Below are positions 9,692 through 17,856 of a stretch of 64,000 bases of DNA, piece by piece (positions within the stretch are counted from its first letter, which is position 1; each line of letters opens with the position of its first letter). Both the position numbers and the translations under genes were made by a program. The notes under the pieces are model-generated. The model saw nothing but the letters and a program-made list of their open reading frames with translations. It made no database searches and was not told the origin of the DNA. Source of the DNA: Gaiellasilicea sp963811885 (GTDB lineage Bacteria; Actinomycetota; Thermoleophilia; Gaiellales; Gaiellaceae); the NCBI GenBank assembly GCA_963811885.1, contig CAWETB010000015.1:1240001-1304000 (forward strand). The letters run 5' to 3'.

Positions 9692-10277
9692 AGCGGCGCT
9701 GGGCCTCGTCGAGGCCCTCGGCGGCGAGCGTCTCGACGGCGTCGGCCGAGCGCGAGATCAACGCTTCTGCGTCGTCCTCGGGCGCGAACGGGCTCAGCAC
9801 GTAGTCCGCGACCGGGCGACGGTCGCCGCGGCCGGGGCGGCCGACACCAGCGCGCACGCGGAGGAATTCCGCCGAGCCCAGCGCCTGCCGGATCGAGCGG
9901 AGCCCGTTGTGCCCGGCGAGGCCGCCGCCGAGCCGGACCTGGATCCGGCCGGAATCGAGGTCGACGTCGTCGTGCACGACCGCGATCTGCTCGGTCGGGA
10001 GCTTGAAGAAGCGCGCGGCAGCGGCGAGCGAGTTGCCGGAGAGGTTCATGTAGGTCTCGGGCTTCAGCAGCGCGAGCTTCAGCTCGCCGACGCGAACCTC
10101 GGCGAGCTGGCCGGAGAACTTGGAGCGAAAGGAGCCGTCGTGACGCCGAGCCAGCTCGTCGACGACCATCCAGCCGGCGTTGTGCCGGTCGAGCGCGTGC
10201 TCGCGGCCCGGGTTGCCGAGACCGACGACGAGCAGGTCCAGCGTCGAGGCGCTCTCGCCCCGACGGAAGAGGCGCAT
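9684..10277 (-). CDS. pth: Peptidyl-tRNA hydrolase
   Basis: Pth recycles peptidyl-tRNA released from stalled ribosomes. The 197-residue protein contains VGLGNPG (18-24), the catalytic histidine in RHNAGW (His32), KPETYMNLSG, the catalytic aspartate region VVHDDVDL, and GHNGLRSI. Its ATG overlaps the rplY stop by one base (TAATG), so the two are coupled. The rplY-pth pairing is common in bacteria. The first 12 residues extend a little beyond the usual Pth start. Everything needed for activity is present. Confidence 0.96.
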   Translation of the reverse strand: MRLFRRGESASTLDLLVVGLGNPGREHALDRHNAGWMVVDELARRHDGSFRSKFSGQLAEVRVGELKLALLKPETYMNLSGNSLAAAARFFKLPTEQIAVVHDDVDLDSGRIQVRLGGGLAGHNGLRSIRQALGSAEFLRVRAGVGRPGRGDRRPVADYVLSPFAPEDDAEALISRSADAVETLAAEGLDEAQRRFN

Positions 10278-10981
10278 TACTCCTCCGTGGACTCGGAGTC
10301 GGACTCGGCCGCAGCCTCGCCCTCGGGGGTCTCGCCCTCGGCCGCGCCCTCCGGAGCCTCCTCGCCCTCGGCCAGCTCCTCGCCCTCCTCGGGCTCGGGC
10401 TCGGCCTCGACGGTCGGGGCGGAGACGGTCGCGATCACGGTCTCGTGCGGGTCGTCGAGGAACGTGACGCCCTCGAGCGCCGGCAGATCCTCGAGCCGCA
10501 GCGCACCGCCCATCTCGAGCCCGCTGACGTCGGCCTCGATCGACTCGGGCACCTCCATCGGCAGAGCCTCGATGTTGAGCGTGGTGGCCGGCTGGTTGAG
10601 GACGCCGCCCTCCTTGATGCCGGGCGCGTCCTCGGCGCCGTGCAGGTGAACGTTGACGGTCGCCTGGATCGCGACGTCGAGACGGACTTCCTGCAGGTCG
10701 ATGTGGCGGACGTGGCCGCGGATCGGATCCCGCTGGTACTCCTTCAGGATCGACGGATGCGCGGTGCTCTGGCCCTCGAGCACGACGTCGAGCACGGCGT
10801 GCAGCCCTGAGGGGCCGGTCAGCGCGGCGCGGAGGTCGCGCTCGCCGACCGCGAACGCCTTCGCGGTCGAGCGCCCGTAGAGGACGCCCGGAATGAAGCC
10901 CTGCTTGCGCAGGCGCCGAGACTCGGGCGTGCCGAGCCCGGTCCGTTCCTTCACCTCGAGACGAAATCTGTCGCCGGCCAC
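10277..10981 (-). CDS. rplY: Large-subunit ribosomal protein L25 (Ctc/TL5 type)
   Basis: L25 binds 5S rRNA in the 50S subunit. Residues 1-95 form the 5S-binding barrel (ERTGLGTPESRRLRKQGFIP, VLYGRS). Residues 96-190 are the Ctc beta domain (GVLNQPATTLNIEALPMEVP). The last roughly 45 residues are a very acidic Glu/Ala tail, common in actinobacterial L25. It lies 346 bases downstream of prs and overlaps pth, and the order prs-rplY-pth is typical. Start is the codon at 10981 (MAGDRFRLEV). Confidence 0.95.
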   Translation of the reverse strand: MAGDRFRLEVKERTGLGTPESRRLRKQGFIPGVLYGRSTAKAFAVGERDLRAALTGPSGLHAVLDVVLEGQSTAHPSILKEYQRDPIRGHVRHIDLQEVRLDVAIQATVNVHLHGAEDAPGIKEGGVLNQPATTLNIEALPMEVPESIEADVSGLEMGGALRLEDLPALEGVTFLDDPHETVIATVSAPTVEAEPEPEEGEELAEGEEAPEGAAEGETPEGEAAAESDSESTEE

Positions 10982-11092
10982 GGCGGCGGATTGTAGCTAC
11001 TCGACAGTGCAGCGTCGTTCGCGCTCGAGCCTAGAAGAGCTGGTTCGCGGCCCGGCGTTTCACCATTCCGCTCCATCGTGAGACAATTGGCA

Positions 11093-11133
11093 ACGGGCGA
11101 GCTGCAGCGGGCCGCCGATCTGCGGCTCGCCCG
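11093..11133 (-). other. Hairpin in the prs-rplY intergenic region
   Basis: The 346 bases between prs and rplY (10982-11327) hold no convincing gene. They contain a perfect 10-bp inverted repeat, ACGGGCGAGC and GCTCGCCCGT, around a 22-base loop that can itself pair at GCAG/CTGC. No T-run follows, so it may be a leader structure or a processing site rather than a classic terminator. The same gap holds two copies of CCAATTGTC and a 15-base copy of the prs gene end. Confidence 0.5.
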
Positions 11134-11327
11134 TGCTGAAGGATCGGTCACGCACGGTTCTGTTTGCACCCGCTGACAATTGGGTACATGGGATTGGCTC
11201 GAGCACGCGCGGGTGGGCGAGCGGGATGCTCGAGATGCCCTGGTCGGATCCGGCGTCCCGCGCCCGCGCAAAACGAACTGGTGCTCGCGGTCGAAATGCG
11301 CCGCGATCGCCACGTTGAAGGAGCGCT

Positions 11328-12386
11328 TTAGAAGAGCTGGTTCTCGCCGGCGAAGATCGCCGAGACCGAGTCGTCGGAGAAGACGTTCTGGATCGTCTCG
11401 GCCAGCAGGCCGGAGATCGAGAGCACCTCGATGTTGTGCGGCTTGTTCAGCTCGTCGACCGGGACGGTGTCGGTGACGACGACCTTCTCGAAGGCGCTGT
11501 CGGCGATCCGCTCCAACGCGGGGTCGTTGAAGAGGGCATGCGTCGCGCAGGCGATCACTCGGGTCGCGCCGACCTCGCGCAGCGCCTCGGCACCGGCACA
11601 CAGCGTTCCGGCCGTGTCGATGATGTCGTCGGTCATGACGGCGACCTTGCCCGCGACGTCGCCGATCACGCCGGTCACCTTCGCCTGGTTGTGGCCCGGG
11701 CGCTCCTTGTTCAGGACGACCAGGCCGCCGCCGATCATCTCCGCGAACTTGCCCGCGAGCTTCGCGCGGCCCGTGTCCGGGGCGACGGCGACGCGCTCGA
11801 CCTCGGTGCCGAGGTAGTCGCGGATGTGCTGGGCGAACATCGGCACGGCGACCATGTGGTCGACGGGGATCCGGAAGAAGCCCTGCACCTGGCCGGCGTG
11901 CAAGTCCATCGTGATCACGCGGTCGACGCCGGCGGTCTCGAGCAGGTCGGCGACGAGACGTGCGGTGATCGGCTCGCGCGGTCGCGACTTCTTGTCCTGG
12001 CGCGCGTAGAAGTACCAGGGGATGACGGCCGTGATCCGCTTCGCGGAGGCGAGCTTGGCAGCGTTGACCATGATCAGCAGCTCCATCAGATGCTCGCCGA
12101 TCGACGGCGCCGCCGTCTGGACGATGAACATGTCGGCGCCGCGAACGGAATCCTCGAAGCGGAAGTAGGGCGAGCCGTCCGCGAAGGTCGCGCGCTCGAC
12201 CTTCGTCAGCTCGACGCCGAGATGGCCGGCGATCTTCGTGGCGAGCTCGGGGTGGGAGCTGCCGGCGACGACGGCAAGCCGCTTCTGCGGCGTCAGCGAC
12301 AAGGCACGCCCGATCGCGAGCTGCGGGGCCGTGGAGTGGGTCCCCTCGAGGCCCGGCAGCGACTGCTCAATCGTCCCGCTTTCCAC
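11328..12386 (-). CDS. prs: Ribose-phosphate pyrophosphokinase
   Basis: Makes PRPP from ribose 5-phosphate and ATP for nucleotide, His and Trp synthesis. Family segments include VRGADMFIVQT, ASAKRITAVIPWYFYARQDK, GVDRVITMDLHAGQVQGFF and the PRPP loop DDIIDTAGTL. GTG at 12386 has GGAAGGA just upstream and overlaps the glmU end, giving 352 residues. Typical enzymes have about 315, so the first roughly 35 residues are either a real extension or a start placed too early. It follows glmU directly, the usual actinobacterial order. Confidence 0.95.
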   Translation of the reverse strand: MESGTIEQSLPGLEGTHSTAPQLAIGRALSLTPQKRLAVVAGSSHPELATKIAGHLGVELTKVERATFADGSPYFRFEDSVRGADMFIVQTAAPSIGEHLMELLIMVNAAKLASAKRITAVIPWYFYARQDKKSRPREPITARLVADLLETAGVDRVITMDLHAGQVQGFFRIPVDHMVAVPMFAQHIRDYLGTEVERVAVAPDTGRAKLAGKFAEMIGGGLVVLNKERPGHNQAKVTGVIGDVAGKVAVMTDDIIDTAGTLCAGAEALREVGATRVIACATHALFNDPALERIADSAFEKVVVTDTVPVDELNKPHNIEVLSISGLLAETIQNVFSDDSVSAIFAGENQLF

Positions 12387-13690
12387 CTCGTCCTTCCTTG
12401 TTGACCTGCCGGGGCGGGAAGCCTGCGAGCGTGTTGTCCGGGACGTCGTCGGTGACGACGGTCCCAGCCGCCGTCCACGCATCGTCGCCAACAGTGACCG
12501 GAGCAACGAACATAGTGTCCACTGCTACGCGGACGTTGCTGCCGATCGTCGTCTTGCCCTTCGGCTGGCCAGGGCGATGCGGAAAGTTCGCGGTGATCGA
12601 TCCTGCGCCGATGTTGGTTCCCTCTCCGATCTCCGCGTCGCCGATATACGAGAGATGCGGCACCTTGGTGTCCTGGCCGATGGTCGACTTCTTGATCTCG
12701 ACGAACGCGCCGGCCTTCGCGCGCGGGCCGAGGACGGTTCCGGGGCGAAGGTAACAGAAGGGGCCGACCGTCGCACCGGGGCCGATCTCGGCGTCGATCG
12801 CGACGACGTGTGACCCGACCTCGGCGCCGGCGGCCACGCTCGTCGTGCCTCGCAGGACCGTGAACGGGAGGATCATCGGCGTCGGCCTCGATGGTCACCT
12901 GCGGCTCGATCCACGTCGAGCCGGGGTCGGCAATTCCGACGCCCGCGAGCATGTGCTCGCGGTTGATCCGGTCGCGCAGGGTCGAGGCCGCGGCAGCCAG
13001 CTCGACGCGGGTGTTGACGCCCTCGGTCTCGGCCGGGTCGGCGGCGACGTGGGCGACGACGCGCTCGCCGCGCGCGACGAGATCGCGGACGGCGTCGGTG
13101 AGGTACAGCTCGCCCTGGACGTTGTGCGGCTCGAGCCGGTCGAGCGCGGGCCAGAGCAGCTCGGCGCGGAAGACGTAGATCGACGAGTTGCACTCCTGGA
13201 TCGCCAGCTGCTCGGGCGTGGCATCGCCTGCCTCGACGATCCCCTCCACCGTCCCGTCCTGTCCGCGGACGATCCGCCCGTACGAGCGGGCGTCGCCGGG
13301 GATGAAGGAGAGGACGGTCGCGCCGGCGCCCTCGCGCTCGTGCTCCGCGACGAGCGCCTCGAGCAGCTCGGTCGTGAGGAGCGGGGTGTCGCCGGAGAGG
13401 ACGAGAACGTTCTCGGCGCTCGCCCCCACCGCTGCCCGCGCCGAGCGGACGGCGTCGCCCGTGCCGAGCGCCTGCTCCTGCACGGCCACCGGAGTGTCGC
13501 CGAACTCGTCCCGGCTCTCGGGTGAGGCGATCACGACGAGCGGGTCCGGACCGAGCGGCCTTGCCGCCTCCAGGACCCAGTCGACCATCCGCCGGCCGAG
13601 GATCGGATGGAGGTGCTTCGGCGTCGCCGAGCGCATGCGCGTGCCGAGCCCTCCGGCCATCACCACGGCTGCGAGGCTCGCTCCCGCCAT
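12367..13690 (-). CDS. glmU: Bifunctional GlmU (UDP-GlcNAc synthesis; one frameshift)
   Basis: Makes UDP-N-acetylglucosamine for peptidoglycan: acetylation by the C-terminal domain, uridylylation by the N-terminal one. The N-domain opens VVMAGGLGTRMRSATPKHLH and contains LSGDTPLLT and QGELYLTDAV. The left-handed beta-helix carries FCYLRPGTVLG, KVPHLSYIGDAEIGEGTNIG and AGTVVTDDVP. The frame breaks near 12874, where one extra base separates VTIEADAD from ILPFTVLRG. Corrected length is about 440 residues. Since GlmU is essential, a sequencing insertion is the likely cause. It overlaps the start of prs. Confidence 0.93.
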
Positions 13691-13699
13691 CGTCGCGAG

Positions 13700-13705
13700 A
13701 CCTTA
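13700..13705 (-). promoter_or_regulatory. -10 box of glmU
   Basis: Minus-strand TAAGGT ends 9 bases before the glmU ATG at 13690, with no Shine-Dalgarno sequence. It fits the leaderless pattern of the window. Confidence 0.35.
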
Positions 13706-13836
13706 GCGACGGACCGATCTAGACGTCACTCCCCCCGATCGGCCAGCTTCCAGACGAGCCGACTCCGCCTACGTTGAGCGCGGGTCAACTGATTGCCCAG
13801 TGCTTGTTGTGGCCAAGCTAGGAGGGGGAGTAGGAG

Positions 13837-15047
13837 ATGCGCGCACGTATTCGTATGCACCTCGAGACGATCATCGTCGCGGGGGTTGTCGGTGTCCTGG
13901 TGGCTGGAGGGCCGGCGGTCGCAGGGCCGCTCGTCGACTTCGCCAAGCGCTCCGGTGACGCCGATCGCGTCGACGGACTGAGCGCGTCGCGCACGCCGCG
14001 CGCGGGGCAGCTGCTCGCCCTGAACGCGAGCAAGAGATTCCCGGCCTCGGTCGTTCCCGCGGGAGCGACGGGTCCGGCCGGGGCGACAGGACCTGCCGGT
14101 CCGGCAGGAGCGAACGGCGCGACGGGTGGCCCCGGCGCGAAGGGCGACACCGGTCCGGCCGGCGCCAAGGGCGACGCCGGCGCGGCGGGTCATGACGGCA
14201 TCGATGGGCTTCACGGCACGAACGGCACCAACGGTGTCGACGGGGCACCCGGCGCCAAGGGCGACAAGGGTGACACTGGCGCTACCGGCGCGGCCGGCAC
14301 CAACGGCAGCAACGGCGCCGACGGAGCACCCGGCGCCAAGGGCGAGCAAGGGCGACAAGGGCGATACCGGCGACGAAGGGCGACAAGGGCGACACCGGTG
14401 CCTCCGGAGCGAAGGGCGACAAGGGCGACACCGGCGCCCCGGGAGCGAAAGGGCGACGACCGGGCGACACCGGCGCGGCCGGAACAAACGGCAGCAACGG
14501 CACCGACGGAGCGCCCGGCCCCAAGGGCGACAAGGGTGAGAAGGGCGATACCGGCGCACCTGGCGCGAAGGGCGACAAGGGCGAGACCGGTGCCGCGGGC
14601 TCCGCGGCCGCCTACTCCGCCGATCGTCGACATCAACCCGTTCCTGCGCCCGAGCCGCTCCAACCTGTGGGATCGCGCCCAGCATCAACGGCAGCTGCAT
14701 GGTTCAACGGCTACCGCTCCTCGTTCCCGAACGGGACGGACGAGAGCTATCTCGAATGGGACATCCCGCTCCAGGCCGGCACGTGGACGATCGACGTCGT
14801 CCACGTCAAGAGCGCACGACGCGGGCATCCTCTCGCTCTCGCTCGACGGCGACTCGCTCGGACCGGAGCATCGACGCATACCAGCCTCGAGGCGGACGGC
14901 TTCGAGTACAACGAGGTCGGCACCTTCGCCGATGTCAAGGTCGCGACGACGGGGATCCACACGCTGAGGATCAAGACGGCCGCGAAGAACGCGGCGTCGG
15001 CCGGCTACTTCGGCTACCTCACCTGGATCAGGCTCGTGCGCGGGTAG
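13837..15047 (+). pseudogene. Collagen-like Gly-X-Y exported protein, broken by several frameshifts
   Basis: The N-terminus has a hydrophobic export or anchor segment (TIIVAGVVGVLVAGG), then DADRVDGLSASRTPRAGQ, a stretch seen ahead of collagen-like repeats in actinobacterial surface proteins. From about residue 76 come Gly-X-Y triplets (GATGPAGATGPAGPAG, GAPGAKGDKGDTG). A C-terminal beta-type domain is spread over three frames (WFNGYRSSFPNGTDESYLEW, DAGILSLSLDGDSLG, FEYNEVGTFADVKVATTG, YFGYLTWIRLVRG). Frame changes fall near 14346, 14372, 14600, 14815, 14865 and 14885. The pieces stay open and similar in composition, so errors in a repetitive, hard-to-sequence gene are as likely as real decay. 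Probable role: surface fibre or spore/envelope coat. Confidence 0.7.
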
Positions 15048-15063
15048 GCGGCCGGCGCGGAGG

Positions 15064-15134
15064 CTGGGGTGCCAGGATTCGAACCTGGGATCGCGGGACC
15101 AAAACCCGCTGCCTTACCGCTTGGCTACACCCCA
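15064..15134 (-). tRNA. tRNA-Gln (anticodon TTG)
   Basis: On the minus strand TGGGGTG pairs with CACCCCA as a 7-bp acceptor stem. The anticodon arm is GCGGG-TTTTGGT-CCCGC, with anticodon TTG at its centre. The T arm is CCAGG-TTCGAAT-CCTGG. The 71-base cloverleaf is complete, with discriminator G, and CCA is not fully encoded (CCT follows). Confidence 0.96.
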
Positions 15135-15156
15135 CGGCTCGGTGGCTGTGGCGATT

Positions 15157-15513
15157 CTAACGGCGGTCCTGCAGGAGCACGACGAGCGCGACGACGGCGA
15201 TCAGCACGAGCGCCACGACGGCGAACGCGGTCAGGACGAGTGCCAGCACGGGCACGAGCACGACGGCGACCTGCGAGACGGCGATGATCCACGAAACGTC
15301 ACGAACCTCCTCGCGCCGCGCGCTGCGGCCGCGCCAGACGTAGAACGCGACCGCCGCGATCGCGAGGAGGACGACCACCCACCAGTCGATCGAGCCGACG
15401 AGGACGAGGATGCCCTCGACGAGCGCGACGAGCAGTGCGATGCGAAGCCTGTTGTCGCGCACCCTCCGGCTGAAGCGGGTGCTGCGGTGCTCGATCGTCG
15501 CCGGGCGGTCCAT
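15157..15513 (-). CDS. Small membrane protein of unknown function
   Basis: A 118-residue protein I do not recognise. A basic N-terminal stretch of about 25 residues is followed by paired helices (IALLVALVEGILVLVGSI and WWVVVLLAIAAVAFYVWRG), a short charged loop (RSARREEVRD), and a long hydrophobic C-terminal region (VAVVLVPVLALVLTAFAVVA and on) ending in QDRR. So it has four or so membrane segments. It starts at ATG 15513, 18 bases after ispE, and is probably the last gene of the metG-tatD-rsmA-ispE operon. Confidence 0.75.
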   Translation of the reverse strand: MDRPATIEHRSTRFSRRVRDNRLRIALLVALVEGILVLVGSIDWWVVVLLAIAAVAFYVWRGRSARREEVRDVSWIIAVSQVAVVLVPVLALVLTAFAVVALVLIAVVALVVLLQDRR

Positions 15514-15531
15514 GGCGGAAACGGTACCGCC

Positions 15532-16350
15532 TCAGCCGTACCAGACCGGGACGGTCAGCAAGGTCGTGCCCGCGCCGCGGAGCGCACGCCTGGCCGCCTC
15601 CGCCTGCGGACGGTGGTGGAAGAGGCCGTAGACCGTCGGACCGGCGCCGCTGACGTCGGCGCGGAAGGCGCCGTGGCGGCGCAAGTCGTCCGCGAGCGTC
15701 GAGGAGGCGAGGTCGTTCGGCGGCAGCGCCGCGAGGTCGCGCGGACGCCGCACTTCGGCGAGCGCCGTGTCGAGTCGTGCCCGGCGCTCCTCCCAGCCCG
15801 CGCCGCCGTCGCGCTCGTCGAAGGCGGCGTAGACGGCCGCCGTCGACTCCTTGGCGGCGCCGTTCGGGAGCACCAGCACGATCCAGTAGTCCTGCGGTAG
15901 CTCGAGCGGCTCCAACAGGGAGCCGTCGCCGCGTCCGAGCTGCGGGCCATCACCGAGGAAGAAGGGGACGTCCGCGCCAAGCGTTGCGGCGAGCGTGCGC
16001 AGGTCGTCCGTCACGAGGGGTGCTGCCAGCGTCTCGTTCGCAAGCCGGAGCGCAGTCGCGGCGTCGGAGCTGCCGCCGCCGAGCCCGGCCGCCACCGGGA
16101 TTCGCTTCGTGATCGTCGCCGCCCACAGTGGCTCGACACCGGCAGCCGCCGCGAGTGCGACGAGGGCGTCGCGAACGATCGTGTCATCGGCGAAGCCGGT
16201 CACGGACAGCCGCGCGCCGGGGGCGATCGCGACACGATCGGCGACGTCGATGCGCTGGAGCACGGTCGCGACCTCATGCTTGCCGTCGGCGGCCCGCTGC
16301 GGGCCGACCACGAGCGCGAGGTTGATCTTGGCCGGCGCCGGCGCTCTCAC
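15532..16350 (-). CDS. ispE: 4-diphosphocytidyl-2-C-methyl-D-erythritol kinase
   Basis: IspE phosphorylates CDP-methylerythritol in the MEP isoprenoid pathway. This GHMP kinase of 272 residues has APAKINLAL at the start (catalytic Lys8), the glycine-rich ATP loop PVAAGLGGGSSDAA (85-98), GADVPFF, and the third GHMP motif ADVSGAGPTVYGLF. GTG at 16350 overlaps the rsmA stop as GTGA. The metG-tatD-rsmA-ispE order is conserved in actinobacteria. No defects seen. Confidence 0.95.
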   Translation of the reverse strand: MRAPAPAKINLALVVGPQRAADGKHEVATVLQRIDVADRVAIAPGARLSVTGFADDTIVRDALVALAAAAGVEPLWAATITKRIPVAAGLGGGSSDAATALRLANETLAAPLVTDDLRTLAATLGADVPFFLGDGPQLGRGDGSLLEPLELPQDYWIVLVLPNGAAKESTAAVYAAFDERDGGAGWEERRARLDTALAEVRRPRDLAALPPNDLASSTLADDLRRHGAFRADVSGAGPTVYGLFHHRPQAEAARRALRGAGTTLLTVPVWYG

Positions 16351-17117
16351 AGGGCCTCGGTGAGCGCCACGAACTCTCGAGGGGCGAGTGCTTCCGCACG
16401 CGTCTCCGGTGGGCGGCCGATCGCTGCGAGCGCGGCGGCGGCCGCGTCACGCGAGCCGAGACCGGCGAGCGCGATCGAGTTCGGCAGCGTTTTCCGACGA
16501 TGGGCGAACGCGGCGTCGACGACCTGCTTGATCCGGGCGAAGTCGTCCGGGAGCGGTACGCGGCGGAAGGCGACGAGCGCCGAGTCGACGTTCGGCGGCG
16601 GTCGGAACACCGTGCGCGAGACGGGATGGAAACCGGTTCGCTCGGACGCGAGCTGGACGAGCACCGAGACGCCGCCGTACGCCTTGGTCGACGGGGTGGC
16701 GAAGAAGCGGTCGGCGACCTCCCGCTGCACCATCACCGCCCAGAGCTCGAGGCTCGGCAGCCCGTCGAGGCTCTCGGCCACGATCGGCGTGGCGACGTTG
16801 TACGGCAGGTTCGCGACCAGCTTGGTCGGGGCCGGATCGAGCGCGGCGAGGTCGAGCTGGAGAGCGTCACCCCAGTGGAGGTCGACGTTCGGCCGCGCGG
16901 CGAGTGCGGCCAGGTGCGGCGCAAGCGAGCGGTCGAGCTCGACCGCGTGAACGTGCCCGGCCCGGTCGGCGAGGCGTGCGGTGAGCACCCCCAGGCCGGG
17001 ACCGATCTCGAGGACGACGTCAGCTGGGCCGAGCTCGGCGAGACGCTCGATCACCCCGAGGATGTTCTCGTCGACGAGGAAGTGCTGGCCGAGCTGCTTC
17101 TTCGGACGGACGCTCAC
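16347..17117 (-). CDS. rsmA: 16S rRNA (adenine-N6,N6)-dimethyltransferase RsmA/KsgA
   Basis: Dimethylates two adjacent adenosines in helix 45 of 16S rRNA during 30S maturation. Motifs: KKQLGQHFLVDENIL at the start, SAM-binding VVLEIGPGLGVLT (34-46), acidic HAVELDRSLAPHLA, catalytic NLPYN, and FRPPPNVDSALV. At 256 residues it has normal length. GTG at 17117 overlaps the tatD stop as GTGA and its own stop overlaps ispE, so the block is translationally coupled. Confidence 0.96.
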   Translation of the reverse strand: MSVRPKKQLGQHFLVDENILGVIERLAELGPADVVLEIGPGLGVLTARLADRAGHVHAVELDRSLAPHLAALAARPNVDLHWGDALQLDLAALDPAPTKLVANLPYNVATPIVAESLDGLPSLELWAVMVQREVADRFFATPSTKAYGGVSVLVQLASERTGFHPVSRTVFRPPPNVDSALVAFRRVPLPDDFARIKQVVDAAFAHRRKTLPNSIALAGLGSRDAAAAALAAIGRPPETRAEALAPREFVALTEAL

Positions 17118-17855
17118 GGCAGCTGGAAGGCAGCCGCTGCGTTGGCGTCGATGCGGTCGGCGAGCTCGCTTGCAGCCTCACCGCGCGCCTCGGCGAGCGC
17201 CGCGAGCGTGTGGACGACGTGGGCAGGCTCGTTCGGTCGGCCCCGGACGGGCTGCGGCGCGAGGTAGGGACTGTCCGTCTCGGCGAGGATCCTGTCGGCC
17301 GGCACGGCCGCGGCGGCCTCCCGGAGCGCCTCGGCCTTCGGATAGGTCGCGTTGCCGGCGAAGGAGAAGTACCAGCCTCGCTCGAGACCCGCCCCGAGCA
17401 GGTCCGGCTCCGAGAAGCAATGCATGACGACGGTGCCGTCGTGGGCGCGGAGCATCGCCTCCGTGTCGTCGTTCGCGGAGCGGGTGTGGACGACGATCGG
17501 GAGGCCGAGCTCGGCGGCGACCTCGAGCTGCGCCGAAGAACAGGCGTCGTTGCTCGTCCTTCGCGTCGGCGCCGTAGTGGTAGTCGAGCCCCGCTTCGCC
17601 GACGGCAACCGCCTTCGGATGCTCGAGCAGGCCGCGGAGCTCGGGGACGCGCGCGGCCTCCCCGGTGGCGGCCTGATGCGGATCGATCCCGAGCGACGCG
17701 TAGACGCCGTCGTGAGCGGTCAACTCGAGCGCGCGCCGGCACGAGTCGATCCCGGTGCCGATCGTGATCACCCGGCCGACGCCCACCGCCCGCGCGCGGT
17801 CGAGCGCGCTCTCCGGCGCCTCGAGCGCGTCGAGGTGCGCGTGGGTGTCGATCAC
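17114..17855 (-). CDS. tatD: TatD-family metal-dependent DNase (one frameshift)
   Basis: TatD-type deoxyribonuclease with amidohydrolase fold. GTG at 17855, two bases after the metG stop, gives VIDTHAHLDALEAPES, containing the metal-binding HxH. Other ligands lie in AVGEAGLDYHYG, PIVVHTRSANDD, VVMHCFSEPD and ILAETDSPYLAPQP. Near 17537 an extra T breaks the frame between DEQRRLF and SAQLEVAAELG. Corrected length is 246 residues, normal for TatD. It sits between metG and rsmA as in many actinobacteria. Confidence 0.92.
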
Positions 17856-17856
17856 G

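Noticed and set aside
14041..14620. A CRISPR array or tandem repeat locus at the GC-rich repeats
   Set aside because: The periodicity is 9 bases and encodes Gly-X-Y triplets in an open frame; there are no spacers of constant length.
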